Below are positions 1-8,093 of a stretch of DNA of 13,426 nt, piece after piece (the first letter of the stretch is position 1; each line of letters opens with the position of its first letter). The stretch is from Bacteroidota bacterium. Its GTDB lineage: Bacteria > Bacteroidota > Bacteroidia > Flavobacteriales_D > JABDKJ01. Both the position numbers and the translations under genes were made by a program. The stretch is taken from contig JAQCAN010000038.1 of NCBI GenBank assembly GCA_027621335.1, positions 1 to 13,426 on the forward strand, read 5' to 3'. Under the pieces are notes generated by a model. The model was not told the origin of the DNA, made no database searches, and saw only the letters and a program-made list of their open reading frames with translations.

Positions 1-92
1 CCCTCGATGGGTTGGCAGCAGGTAAGTTGGATGATAGCATTACTGATGTCATCGAAAAAGTAGCGGCCGATCTTTCATCAAAATACGTCTGA
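1..92 (+). CDS. atpA: ATP synthase F1 subunit alpha, C-terminal end (partial)
   Basis: Only the last 29 codons are in the window (in frame from base 3, stop TGA at 90-92); the 5' part lies off the left edge. The tail begins LDGLAAGKLDDSITDVIEK and ends SSKYV, which resembles the C-terminal helices of Bacteroidota F1 alpha subunits. Alpha is the usual gene before gamma in these operons (order B-E-F-H-A-G). The subunit would form the nucleotide-binding hexamer of the membrane-bound ATP synthase together with beta. The stop lies 3 bases before the GTG start of atpG, which points to translational coupling. Identification rests on a short tail plus position; AtpH is the main alternative but fits the gene order less well. 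Confidence 0.75.
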   Translation, partial: LDGLAAGKLDDSITDVIEKVAADLSSKYV

Positions 93-95
93 TAG

Positions 96-968
96 GTGGC
101 AAATCTCAAGGAAATAAGGAGTAGGATCAAGTCTGTTCAATCCACCCAGCAGATCACTTCAGCGATGAAGATGGTCTCAGCTGCCAAGTTGCGCAGAGCC
201 CAAGACGCCATCGTGCAGATGCGTCCGTATTCCGAAAAGCTCCAAGATATCCTTGCAAACCTGAGTTCGAGTCTCGATGCTTCAGAGAACAGCTATGCTG
301 AAGTAAGGGACCAAAAGAAAGTCTTGATCATAGCCATCAGCTCTAACCGTGGATTAGCGGGTGCGTTCAACGCGAACATCGTCAAGGCAGTCGATCATTG
401 GAAGAAGTCCCATCTTGGAGTGGACATCGAAGTGCTGGCCTTGGGTAAGAAGGCAGGGGATGCGCTGAAGAAGAGATATGTCATGGTCAATGGCACCTTC
501 TCTTCTCTCGCGGCTGACGTATATGAGAACCTGAACTTCGGTTTCGTTTCCAATATCGCCACAGAGGCCATGCAACGGTTCACATCTGGTCAGTACGATC
601 AGGTCTTCTTAGTCTATAACAGCTTTAAGAACGCGGCTAGTCAGATCATTAAGACGGAGCAATTCTTGCCTATCATTCCTGCTGAGCCAAGTGGTGAAGG
701 CATGAGTAGTGTTGATTACATCTTCGAGCCAAGTAAAGAGGAGATCATCAAGGACCTTATTCCGAAATCTTTGAGAGTACAGCTCTATAAGGCCCTCCTT
801 GATTCCCATGCATCAGAACATGGCGCTCGAATGACCGCAATGCATAAGGCAACCGACAATGCAGGAGAACTCTTGAAGAATCTCAAGTTGACTTACAACA
901 AGGCAAGGCAAGCGGCTATCACAGGAGAGATCCTTGAGATCGTGGCCGGTGCGGAAGCGCTGTCATAA
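96..968 (+). CDS. atpG: ATP synthase F1 subunit gamma
   Basis: The 290-residue product has the usual length of a bacterial gamma subunit. This is the central rotor stalk that couples proton flow through Fo to catalysis in the alpha3beta3 head, on the cytoplasmic face of the inner membrane. Family signatures are visible at both ends: the N-terminal helix (MANLKEIRSRIKSVQSTQQI followed by TSAMKMVSAAKLRRAQ) and the C-terminal helix (YNKARQAAITGEILEIVAGA), which pack as the coiled-coil rotor. The SSNRGLAGAFN segment near residue 83 is also typical. The start is a GTG; it is chosen because it gives exactly the conserved N-terminus and sits 3 bases after the atpA stop. No clear Shine-Dalgarno is visible, which is normal for Bacteroidota. 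It appears to be the last atp gene here, with no other atp subunit downstream. Confidence 0.98.
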   Translation: MANLKEIRSRIKSVQSTQQITSAMKMVSAAKLRRAQDAIVQMRPYSEKLQDILANLSSSLDASENSYAEVRDQKKVLIIAISSNRGLAGAFNANIVKAVDHWKKSHLGVDIEVLALGKKAGDALKKRYVMVNGTFSSLAADVYENLNFGFVSNIATEAMQRFTSGQYDQVFLVYNSFKNAASQIIKTEQFLPIIPAEPSGEGMSSVDYIFEPSKEEIIKDLIPKSLRVQLYKALLDSHASEHGARMTAMHKATDNAGELLKNLKLTYNKARQAAITGEILEIVAGAEALS

Positions 969-1067
969 TCGGAGTTCAGTCCTTTTCTTTTTCGGCACTT
1001 CTATGACCTACATCCGCAGATGTGTGGCAGAAAAGCGTTCTTTAGTGAAGCCTTTCCCTGACCGTGG

Positions 1068-4000
1068 ATGCTGAAACACTTCCCTGAACATAGCCGAAGA
1101 ACGATTCTGTACTTCGCGACCTGCCTTCTGGTCTTCGTCCTGTCATCATTCGTGTTGAAACAGGGGGAAGGCACCAAGGATCTGCGCAAGAGCGCCATCA
1201 AGCTTCAAAATGAACTCCATGATGCCGAGCAAGAAATAGAGGGGGTTTTCGATCTCATAGAGGCGATGGATGAAATCTATGTTTCATCTTTCTTCGAACG
1301 CAACCGCGAGACATGGAAGGTGGATGGCTTATCCTTCTATGCCTATCGTGACGGACACCTCCACTATTGGTCGGATAATTCTATCCCAGGCTTCGCCACG
1401 ATGGGTGATTGGGAGACTTCAGGCCCTTGTCTATTGCTGGGGAATGGATGGTATCTATTGCATACCAGGTCCTTTGGTGAGGTTAAGGTCTATGGCTTCC
1501 TGCTTCTCAAGAACGAATACAGCTACGAGAATCGTTTCTTGACGAATTCTTTCAACCCTCGCTTCGAGCTAGGTGAGGGGCTTAACATCTCATTCACACC
1601 TGACCAATCCTTGGAACCAGTGAGTAGCAGAGTTGGAGAAGAACTCTTTTACCTCACAGGATCCGATGAACAAGTTCCGTTTCTTCCATTGGTCATCGCA
1701 TTCTTGGTAAGTCTTATTGGCACGATACTTTTAGGAAGTCACCTTCTGTATGAGTGGCTGGATCGAAAGAGATCGAGCTATCTGCTCAAGATCATGGTGT
1801 CCCTTCTGATATTATCGCTGTCCTTGGTGGGATTGAAGTACTGGTCTTCTGTTCTTTTGGACAAGTATCTCATCTTCGATCCATCTGTATTTGCATCGAC
1901 AAGTTATTTCTCGTCCCTCGTGCACCTCATGGTCTATGGGTTCATCACCGTGACTGTATTCTATCACTTATGGAACAGAGGGCTGAAGATTGCTTATTGG
2001 AGGACCTTTGAAGTTATTCTCCTCATTCTCGTGTATTTCAGCCTCACTCGCGTATTCGATGCGATGATCCGAATCTTGATCAGGGATGGAAGCCTTGACC
2101 TGGACGTTTCAGACCTATTGAATTGGAATGTTTCAAGTCTTCTTGGATTATTGACGATAGGGCTCTTTTGCTTTTCGGCCCTTTATCTAGCACGCCTCTT
2201 GGCTCACCAATTGGGGCAATGGAACACAAAGCGTTTAGTGGGCTTCTTTTCAATCTCGCTGGTCCTCCTAGTACTGATTGGCCAAAGCATCGGCATGACC
2301 GATATGGTGAAGGTACTATGGTCCTGGATACTACTCATGACGGTCTTTTTCACCAGGACTTCAGTTCGCGGATTGCCACGTATCTTCAGTCTGTTCTTAA
2401 GTCTATCTGTTCTGGCGATCTATGCCTCCTTGGTCCTGGAGAAGGAGCTGGTAAGGAAGGAGAACCGCTTCTTGGGATTGGTGGCTGAGCGCTTGATGGA
2501 GAACAAGGATCCCTTGGCAGAAGAGCTCTTCGCAAGGGAGAAGGACCGTATTCTTTCGGACAGCTTGCTCTGGGAATCCTTTGAGGCTCCTGAGCGAGTC
2601 AAGGAGATATTGAAGAAAGAGCACCTAAGGGATTATTGGTCCAAATATGAGATGGACGTGCGGTTCCCTACCGAGGAGGATATCATCAGGAATAAAATGG
2701 ATGATGGCCAGAGACTAGTCCTTTATCCATCTACAGGAGATGAGCCAGGCTTGAACTATGTCCTCAAGCTCTCTCCTGACAGCAATTTCAGCAAGGCGCT
2801 CTTCATAGGATTCCGGCTGAATCTTTTCCCTGAAGAATTGGGATTCCCTGAATTGCTGCAGGAAGGAGGAGAAGTCATCGGGGAAGCACTGAACCGATAT
2901 TCCATGGCCTATTACAAAGAAGGTCGGCTCATCGATCAATTCGGAGAACATCGCTATCCGATCTATCTCGAGGGGTCTTTCCTAGAGGCGGAGCAGCCTG
3001 AAGGACGTGTCTTTGTGAAGGAAGGGCAACGCCATATGGAGTTCACCCGTTCTGACTATACCTATCTGATTTCTAGGGATGCCGATAGTTGGACCGAGGT
3101 GTTCACCACCTTCACATATGTGCTCTTCTTTCTAGGTGTGGTAATGGGCATAGGGACCTTGTTAGCCTTTTATTTCTGGGGTTATGAAATGGGTCCTTGG
3201 GGCCTTCAGAACAAGGTGCAAGTATTGGTCGTGAGTATGGTCCTAGGCTCATTGTTCATTTTCGGACTTGGATCTTATGCCTATATCATCAGCCAGGATG
3301 AGGCGAAGAATGAACGTATCCTCAGCGAGAAGGTAGATTCCGTGCTCATCGAATTAGGGCAGAAGATCGAACGAGAGAATGCTTTGAATGATCTTCCCCT
3401 TCTTGAAGACTACCTTGTAAAGTTCTCCAAGGTCTTCTTCTCTGACATCAACCTTTATAACCTTGATGGGCAACTCATCGCCAGCAGTAGGGATGAACTC
3501 TTCTCCAGAGGATTAGGCTCGGAACTGATTGACCCTAAGGCCTTTGATGCCATGAGGGATGGAGAGACGCTCTTTGTCCATGAAGAGTCCATAGGAGGGT
3601 TGGATTACCTTTCGGCTTATGTACCCTTCATCCGGTCAGATAAACAGACGGTGGCCTATCTGAACCTGCCGTATTTCGCCAAGCAGGGCGAGTTGGAGAA
3701 TGAACTCAGCGAATTCTTGGTGGCGGTGGTCAATGTACTCATGCTTCTCTTTATCCTTTCCATTTTAGTTGGCGTGGTAGTCTCCAGTTGGTTGACCCGC
3801 CCGCTTACGTTGCTAAGAGATAATTTGGCCCAGATCAAGCTAGGCAGTGCCAATAGGCCCATCTCCTATGACGGCTCGGATGAGATCTCAAGTTTGGTGG
3901 CCGCCTATAATGCCAAGGTGAAGGAATTACAGGAGAATGCTGAGCTTCTGGCCAAGAGCGAAAGGGAGAGTGCGTGGAGGGAAATGGCCAAGCAGGTGGC

Positions 4001-4634
4001 CCATGAGATCAAGAACCCGCTCACCCCTATGAAGTTGAGCATCCAATACCTTCAGAAAAGCCTGATGGACAAGGGGCCGGATTGGGAAGACCGATTCAAG
4101 AGGAGCACCAATATGCTCATTGAGCAGATCGACACGCTGTCGGACATCGCAACCGCTTTCTCTGACTTTGCTAAGATGCCCAGTCAGGATAAGGAGAAAA
4201 TGGATCTGGTGAACCTCTTGGAACATACGGTGGAGCTCTTCGAGAATGAGCCGAACGCAAGCATTAGCTTCAGGACGGAGTTGAGGTCGCCCCAATTCAT
4301 CTTGGCCGATCGCAACCAGATGAAAAGGCTCTTCACCAATCTCATTAAAAATGCCGTTCAGAGTATTCCCGAAGGCCAGGAAGGACGAATCGAGGTTCGG
4401 TTGGTCTTCAAAGGGCACCAGTACATCCTGGAAGTAAAGGATAATGGAGTGGGTATTCCGGAGGCCATGAGAGAGAAGATCTTCGAGCCCAACTTCACCA
4501 CCAAGGGCACTGGAACCGGACTTGGCTTGGCCATGTGCAAGAACATCGTACAATTGAGTGGAGGAGAAATATGGTTCAGAACTGAAGAGGGAAAGGGAAC
4601 CAGTTTCTTGGTGAGCTTACCCAATTACTCCTGA
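1068..4634 (+). CDS. large polytopic sensor histidine kinase, NtrY-like core
   Basis: This 1188-residue membrane kinase is far larger than most histidine kinases. Hydrophobic stretches suggest TM1 at 12-30, a periplasmic region 31-204, eight helices between about 205 and 457, and a second periplasmic region 458-676. Further helices lie near 677-703 and 717-741, then a Cache-like sensor at 745-880 (note NLYNLDGQLIASS) and a last helix at 882-908. HAMP (from about 906) leads into the kinase core. The phospho-acceptor is His979 in QVAHEIKNPLTPMKLS, a motif typical of NtrY-type kinases. The ATPase domain has an N box (NLIKNAVQS, Asn1095), G1 (DNGVGIPE, 1125), an F box (IFEPNFTTK, 1139) and G2 (GTGTGLGL, 1147), so it should be active. 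The helix count gives a consistent topology. There is no response regulator beside it, so partner and signal are unknown. It follows atpG after 99 bases in the same direction, and its end overlaps pabB. Confidence 0.9.
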   Translation: MLKHFPEHSRRTILYFATCLLVFVLSSFVLKQGEGTKDLRKSAIKLQNELHDAEQEIEGVFDLIEAMDEIYVSSFFERNRETWKVDGLSFYAYRDGHLHYWSDNSIPGFATMGDWETSGPCLLLGNGWYLLHTRSFGEVKVYGFLLLKNEYSYENRFLTNSFNPRFELGEGLNISFTPDQSLEPVSSRVGEELFYLTGSDEQVPFLPLVIAFLVSLIGTILLGSHLLYEWLDRKRSSYLLKIMVSLLILSLSLVGLKYWSSVLLDKYLIFDPSVFASTSYFSSLVHLMVYGFITVTVFYHLWNRGLKIAYWRTFEVILLILVYFSLTRVFDAMIRILIRDGSLDLDVSDLLNWNVSSLLGLLTIGLFCFSALYLARLLAHQLGQWNTKRLVGFFSISLVLLVLIGQSIGMTDMVKVLWSWILLMTVFFTRTSVRGLPRIFSLFLSLSVLAIYASLVLEKELVRKENRFLGLVAERLMENKDPLAEELFAREKDRILSDSLLWESFEAPERVKEILKKEHLRDYWSKYEMDVRFPTEEDIIRNKMDDGQRLVLYPSTGDEPGLNYVLKLSPDSNFSKALFIGFRLNLFPEELGFPELLQEGGEVIGEALNRYSMAYYKEGRLIDQFGEHRYPIYLEGSFLEAEQPEGRVFVKEGQRHMEFTRSDYTYLISRDADSWTEVFTTFTYVLFFLGVVMGIGTLLAFYFWGYEMGPWGLQNKVQVLVVSMVLGSLFIFGLGSYAYIISQDEAKNERILSEKVDSVLIELGQKIERENALNDLPLLEDYLVKFSKVFFSDINLYNLDGQLIASSRDELFSRGLGSELIDPKAFDAMRDGETLFVHEESIGGLDYLSAYVPFIRSDKQTVAYLNLPYFAKQGELENELSEFLVAVVNVLMLLFILSILVGVVVSSWLTRPLTLLRDNLAQIKLGSANRPISYDGSDEISSLVAAYNAKVKELQENAELLAKSERESAWREMAKQVAHEIKNPLTPMKLSIQYLQKSLMDKGPDWEDRFKRSTNMLIEQIDTLSDIATAFSDFAKMPSQDKEKMDLVNLLEHTVELFENEPNASISFRTELRSPQFILADRNQMKRLFTNLIKNAVQSIPEGQEGRIEVRLVFKGHQYILEVKDNGVGIPEAMREKIFEPNFTTKGTGTGLGLAMCKNIVQLSGGEIWFRTEEGKGTSFLVSLPNYS

Positions 4635-5893
4635 TGAGACCTTTTTTGAGCTGAGGAGAAGAGCGCCCTTGTGATGGCCTCGACCTTCAACATCCGTTCC
4701 TCATATTCTTTCTCAGGATCGGAGAGAGAAGTGATGGCCCCTCCAGCTGAGATGGAGGCCCTTCCATGTGTCTCATCATAGACAATACTCCGTATGATGA
4801 CATTACTGGTCATATCACCTTTTGGATCGATATATCCTATGCACCCGGAGAACCAACCTCGTCTAAAATCTTCGAGCGATTCGATGAGCTCCATGGCCCG
4901 TACTTTGGGAGCTCCGGTCATGGATCCCATCGGAAAGGTGGCTCGGAACACCTCTGACAGAGGGAGCGTTTCAGGAATTCTACATTCCACTGTGCTGATC
5001 ATCTGATGCACAGTGTCATAGGTGTAGACCTCACACAGTTCTCTTACCCGAACACTGTTCTTCTCAGCCACGCGTGACAGATCATTGCGCACGAGATCGG
5101 TGATCATTATGTTCTCGGCTCGCTCTTTGAGATCTTGTTGGAGATCTTCCTTTAGAGCCATATCCTGGCTGGGGTCAGGGTCACGCTTCCGTGTGCCCTT
5201 TATGGGTCTGGATATGAGCTGAAGTCCCTTTTTCTCAAGGTAGGACTCAGGGCTAGCACAAAGGAGGTGAAGGCCCTCGAATCTCAAGTAGGCCGAATAT
5301 GGGGCATTGGTCAAGGAAAGCAGACGGTTGAAAGTCTTTGAGGGATCGATCTCGATATTCTCGAATCGAGACTCGGTGCAGAAATTCATCTCATAGATAT
5401 CGCCTTTCTGGATGTGTTCTTTGATACGATCGACCTTATTGACGTAGTCTGATCTATCAAGTCGTCCTGCTGATTGATCTTGCGCAAAGGGCCGTTCAAG
5501 TTCTTCAGCATGCAATGGACTCTCGAATTCCTCCAGACGGCTGAGATTGAACGTGCTATCCTTGCCTTTAACGGGGATCCATCTTCCTTGTTGACGTTCC
5601 AAGACGACCTCTGAGGTGAATAGAACGGCCAAGGGTGTGGGAATGAACGATGGATTGGCGGAATTCAGGGACTCGATGCTGTCCTTAAGCTCATAGGAGA
5701 AGACAAAGAAAATGAACTCACCAGGATGAGCATCGATAAACTCTTGGATGGAGACCAATGCAGAATCGTTCTGGTTGACGACCAGCAGCGAGGAAGTGCC
5801 AATGGCACTCAAGTCCTTACCTCTCCCTCTGGAGCGCAGATGCAGCTCTATGGTATCCGATTGTAGAAACATTTGAGATACAAAGAACAGCAT
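4625..5893 (-). CDS. pabB: aminodeoxychorismate synthase component I
   Basis: This 422-residue chorismate-binding enzyme should convert chorismate plus ammonia to 4-amino-4-deoxychorismate, the first step of p-aminobenzoate and folate synthesis in the cytoplasm. The deciding motif is PIKGT at 230-234: PabB enzymes carry this Lys (here Lys232), whereas anthranilate synthase TrpE has PIAGT. Other family motifs are KGDIYEMNF (163-171), DLVRNDLSR (266-274), YDTVHQM (292-298), FPMGSMTGAPK (320-330) and ISAGGAITSLSDPEKEYEE (381-399), which contains the acidic metal-binding positions. The N-terminal third is less conserved. ATG at 5893 is used; a second ATG seven codons in (5872) is possible. No glutamine amidotransferase (PabA) or lyase (PabC) is nearby, so ammonia supply must come from a partner elsewhere. 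The 3' end overlaps the converging kinase gene by 10 bases. Confidence 0.93.
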   Translation of the reverse strand: MLFFVSQMFLQSDTIELHLRSRGRGKDLSAIGTSSLLVVNQNDSALVSIQEFIDAHPGEFIFFVFSYELKDSIESLNSANPSFIPTPLAVLFTSEVVLERQQGRWIPVKGKDSTFNLSRLEEFESPLHAEELERPFAQDQSAGRLDRSDYVNKVDRIKEHIQKGDIYEMNFCTESRFENIEIDPSKTFNRLLSLTNAPYSAYLRFEGLHLLCASPESYLEKKGLQLISRPIKGTRKRDPDPSQDMALKEDLQQDLKERAENIMITDLVRNDLSRVAEKNSVRVRELCEVYTYDTVHQMISTVECRIPETLPLSEVFRATFPMGSMTGAPKVRAMELIESLEDFRRGWFSGCIGYIDPKGDMTSNVIIRSIVYDETHGRASISAGGAITSLSDPEKEYEERMLKVEAITRALFSSAQKRSHQE

Positions 5894-6054
5894 TAGAGGA
5901 CTAACAATGTGGCATTTTCGTGGCAGAAGGCACGTCTTCTCCCTTCAGAAAAGGCCATTGAATCAGCTCTCTATTTCGCTATATTTGTGAACAGGGCCAG
6001 AATGGAATATCATAATGGACTGAAAATCGGGTGATTAAGTCAATAACTGGATTC
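5894..6054. other. divergent intergenic region, pabB / T9SS cargo gene
   Basis: These 161 bases separate two genes transcribed away from each other. They hold a good plus-strand Bacteroidota promoter (5958-5987). I see no convincing TAnnTTTG element for pabB on the minus strand, no small ORF with coding character and no stable hairpin. Confidence 0.5.
5958..5987 (+). promoter_or_regulatory. Bacteroidota housekeeping promoter (-33 / -7)
   Basis: TATATTTG at 5980-5987 matches the Bacteroidota -7 element TAnnTTTG at every fixed base. TTG at 5958-5960 provides the -33 element with a 19-base spacer, the preferred distance. Transcription would start around 5992-5995, giving a leader of about 60 bases to the ATG at 6055. 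The site drives the T9SS cargo gene; it has stayed intact although that gene is broken. Confidence 0.65.
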
Positions 6055-7355
6055 ATGGTGAAACGCATACTTTTTCTTCTGGTAGCTGTGGGTCTCTCTT
6101 CGTTCTCTTATGGACAGGCTAGGATTATCATGAGTGGCACCATTGGTATTGCAACGAATGGAGGTATATCGAGTGACCCCGTCTACCTCGTGATCGACAA
6201 TCCAGATGATAATGCGATCACGGAGGCAGGAGCTCCTGGTAAACCAGCTATTCATTCAGAAAGTGAATTCAATATTGTAAAATGGAATATAGGTGCAGGA
6301 ACTGGAGTTTATAATGTTCCTTTCACAAGTTCTACTGGTGGTTTGCCTGAATATGTGGCGCCAAGTCTTACCATCAGTACATCTGGTGATGCCAATGGGA
6401 GTATTGAATTTGCCACCTACCCAACGGATGAAGACAACTCCGTTTTTCCTTCTGATGTCGACCATCTCGTTCATTTACCCGGCCTGTTGGATGAATCAAA
6501 CAGTCATGCGACTATGGATCGATTTTGGATCATCGATCCAAGTTCCTTTCGATAAAACCAGAGTTAGCTTCTTTGGCCATCAATTTCGATGCTGACGAGC
6601 TGGATTTGATTGATGCGAACAGCATGGTGCTCCAACGCTATAATCCGAGCGCGTACAGCGGCAATGGTGCTTGGGCAGACTTTATCCCGGCAGTAGATGA
6701 CATTTCTAACGGTCCAACCCTCTTTTTCATACAAACAGGCGCTATCCCCTCATCGGAGTTCTATCGCTCTTGGGCCATCAGTTCTTCAACCTCACCCCTT
6801 CCAATTTCGTTGATACGGTTCAATGCAATCTGCATAGGAAATGACCAGGTGGAGCTCAGTTGGTCTACGGCCAGTGAGATCAACAACGATTACTTCACTG
6901 TGGAACGGTCTGAAGACGGGATCATCTAGGAAGCATTTGATGTTGTGCCTGGAGCAGGTAACAGTAGCACCCAATTGAACTACAAAGTCATTGACAACAA
7001 TCCCTTCTCAGGCTTGACCTATTATAGACTGACTCAAACCGACTTCGATGGGACTTCAGAGACCTTCGACCCTGAAGTAAGCGACTGCGATGGTGTGGGA
7101 TTCGAGATTGTCGCGGCAAACTCCTTGGAAGCCAGCCCTATCCTTAACCTCGTGGTCAGTGCAGGCTCTGATGAACGCTTCGATATCGTCCTGCATGACA
7201 TGAGTGGAAAGCAAGTGCTCTATCAAGGAAATGTCATGCTCTATGCAGGACTCAATTATCTGAATATTGACAAAGGCGATCTTGGAAAAGGCATTTACAT
7301 CATCAGTATGGTCAGCGAGACCCAAGTGATGACCAGAAGAGTTCTATTGGATTGA
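6055..7355 (+). pseudogene. T9SS-exported surface/secreted protein, broken by a frameshift and a nonsense codon
   Basis: Three open stretches join into one protein of about 433 residues. The first (frame of 6055) begins MVKRILFLLVAVGLSSFSYG, a clear Sec signal peptide, and runs to a stop at 6553-6555. The reading then continues one frame back from about 6552 (IKPELASLAINFDADELD), so one base appears to be missing near 6545-6552. That frame runs to TAG at 6927-6929, inside a common Bacteroidota stalk (ELSWSTASEINNDYFTVERS, then EDGII, stop, EAFDV), where related proteins usually have Trp (TGG). It resumes to 7355 through YYRLTQTDFDG and ends in a type A T9SS sorting tail with LGKGIYIISM and a final basic-hydrophobic RRVLLD. 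The mature function of residues 22-170 is not recognisable. ATG 6055 is preferred over GTG 6031 because it gives a compact signal peptide. Sequencing error is the main alternative to true decay. Confidence 0.8.
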
Positions 7356-7381
7356 CCCGAACGACCTAACACGGGAATAAG

Positions 7382-7417
7382 AATGATCCCCAGTCTGAAT
7401 GAAGGCTGGGGATCGTT
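7382..7417. terminator. bidirectional hairpin terminator between convergent genes
   Basis: The arms AATGATCCCCAG (7382-7393) and CTGGGGATCGTT (7406-7417) pair over 12 positions with one G-T wobble. Three more pairs extend the stem inward to leave a 6-base loop, GAATGA. The downstream T-tracts are short on both strands (ATTT on plus, TTCTTATT on minus). The hairpin lies between the cargo pseudogene and ung, and its right arm reaches into the ung stop codon (7416-7418). Confidence 0.7.
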
Positions 7418-8093
7418 ATTTCACCCAATCCACAGGACGCTTGCCATTCGCTTTAAGATAGGCATTCGCCTGACTGAAGGGTCGACTTCCGAAGAATCCT
7501 CGATGCGCTGAAAGAGGCGAGGGGTGAGGTGCACTCAGCACCAGATGTTTCTCCCGATCCACCACAAACCCCTTCTTCTGTGCGTAAGATCCCCAAAGGA
7601 TGAAGACCACGTGCTCACATTGGTCATTCACCACTTGGATCACTGCATCGGTGAATTCCTCCCAGCCTTTTTTTTGATGGGAGCCCGCTTGATGGGCCTG
7701 GACGGATAAGATGCTATTGAGCAGCAAGACACCTTGCTGGGCCCAATGACTGAGATCTCCGGTTGGTGGAGGATGTACTCCTAAGTCGGCTTGAAGCTCT
7801 TTATAGATGTTCACTAGAGAAGGAGGTCTGGTCACTCCTTCATTCACAGAGAAGCAGAGACCATTGGCCTGTCCTGGGCCGTGGTAGGGGTCTTGACCCA
7901 AGATGACCACCTTCACTTCTGACAGGGGGCACTCATCGAAGGCGCGGAAGATCCATTTTCCTGGGGGGTAACACGGCCCCATTGAGTAGGCCAACTTCAC
8001 ATAACCAATGAGATCGAAGAAGTATTCCTTGCTGAATTCTGGGGCCAAGGCATCCTTCCAGCTTTTCTCTATGTTCACTTCCATGGTCCTCAC
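7416..8093 (-). CDS. ung: uracil-DNA glycosylase, family 1
   Basis: The product (225 residues) removes uracil from DNA to start base excision repair in the cytoplasm. Both hallmark motifs of family 1 are present. The water-activating loop is GQDPYHG at 66-72, with catalytic Asp68. The minor-groove or leucine loop is HPSPLSAHRGF at 190-200, with catalytic His190. The uracil pocket residues Phe81 (GLCFSV) and Asn126 (LLLNS) are also in place, and the length is normal. Two starts are possible. GTG at 8093 overlaps the stop of the upstream gene by four bases (GTGA), a typical coupling arrangement; ATG at 8084 would shorten the protein by three residues. It is the last gene of the minus-strand run that begins with porX, and its stop lies within a hairpin terminator. 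Confidence 0.97.
   Translation of the reverse strand: MRTMEVNIEKSWKDALAPEFSKEYFFDLIGYVKLAYSMGPCYPPGKWIFRAFDECPLSEVKVVILGQDPYHGPGQANGLCFSVNEGVTRPPSLVNIYKELQADLGVHPPPTGDLSHWAQQGVLLLNSILSVQAHQAGSHQKKGWEEFTDAVIQVVNDQCEHVVFILWGSYAQKKGFVVDREKHLVLSAPHPSPLSAHRGFFGSRPFSQANAYLKANGKRPVDWVK

Noticed and set aside
1010..1023. Small inverted repeat ACATC-CGCA-GATGT as a terminator after atpG
   Set aside because: The stem is only 5 bp and no T-tract follows; readthrough into the kinase gene is equally likely.
1680..2440. Eight-helix block of the kinase read as a separate transporter gene
   Set aside because: The frame is open without interruption from 1068 to 4634, and the helices give a topology consistent with the downstream HAMP and kinase.
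3927..4553. Long open frame (208 codons) on the minus strand opposite the kinase core
   Set aside because: It lies wholly inside the strongly conserved kinase and HATPase region, and its translation has no recognisable domain; it is a shadow of the plus-strand codons.
6541..6560. Programmed -1 frameshifting in the T9SS cargo gene instead of mutation
   Set aside because: The sequence TTCCTTTCGATAAAAC has no good slippery heptamer in the required frame, and a second, unrelated stop (TAG 6927) would still block the product.
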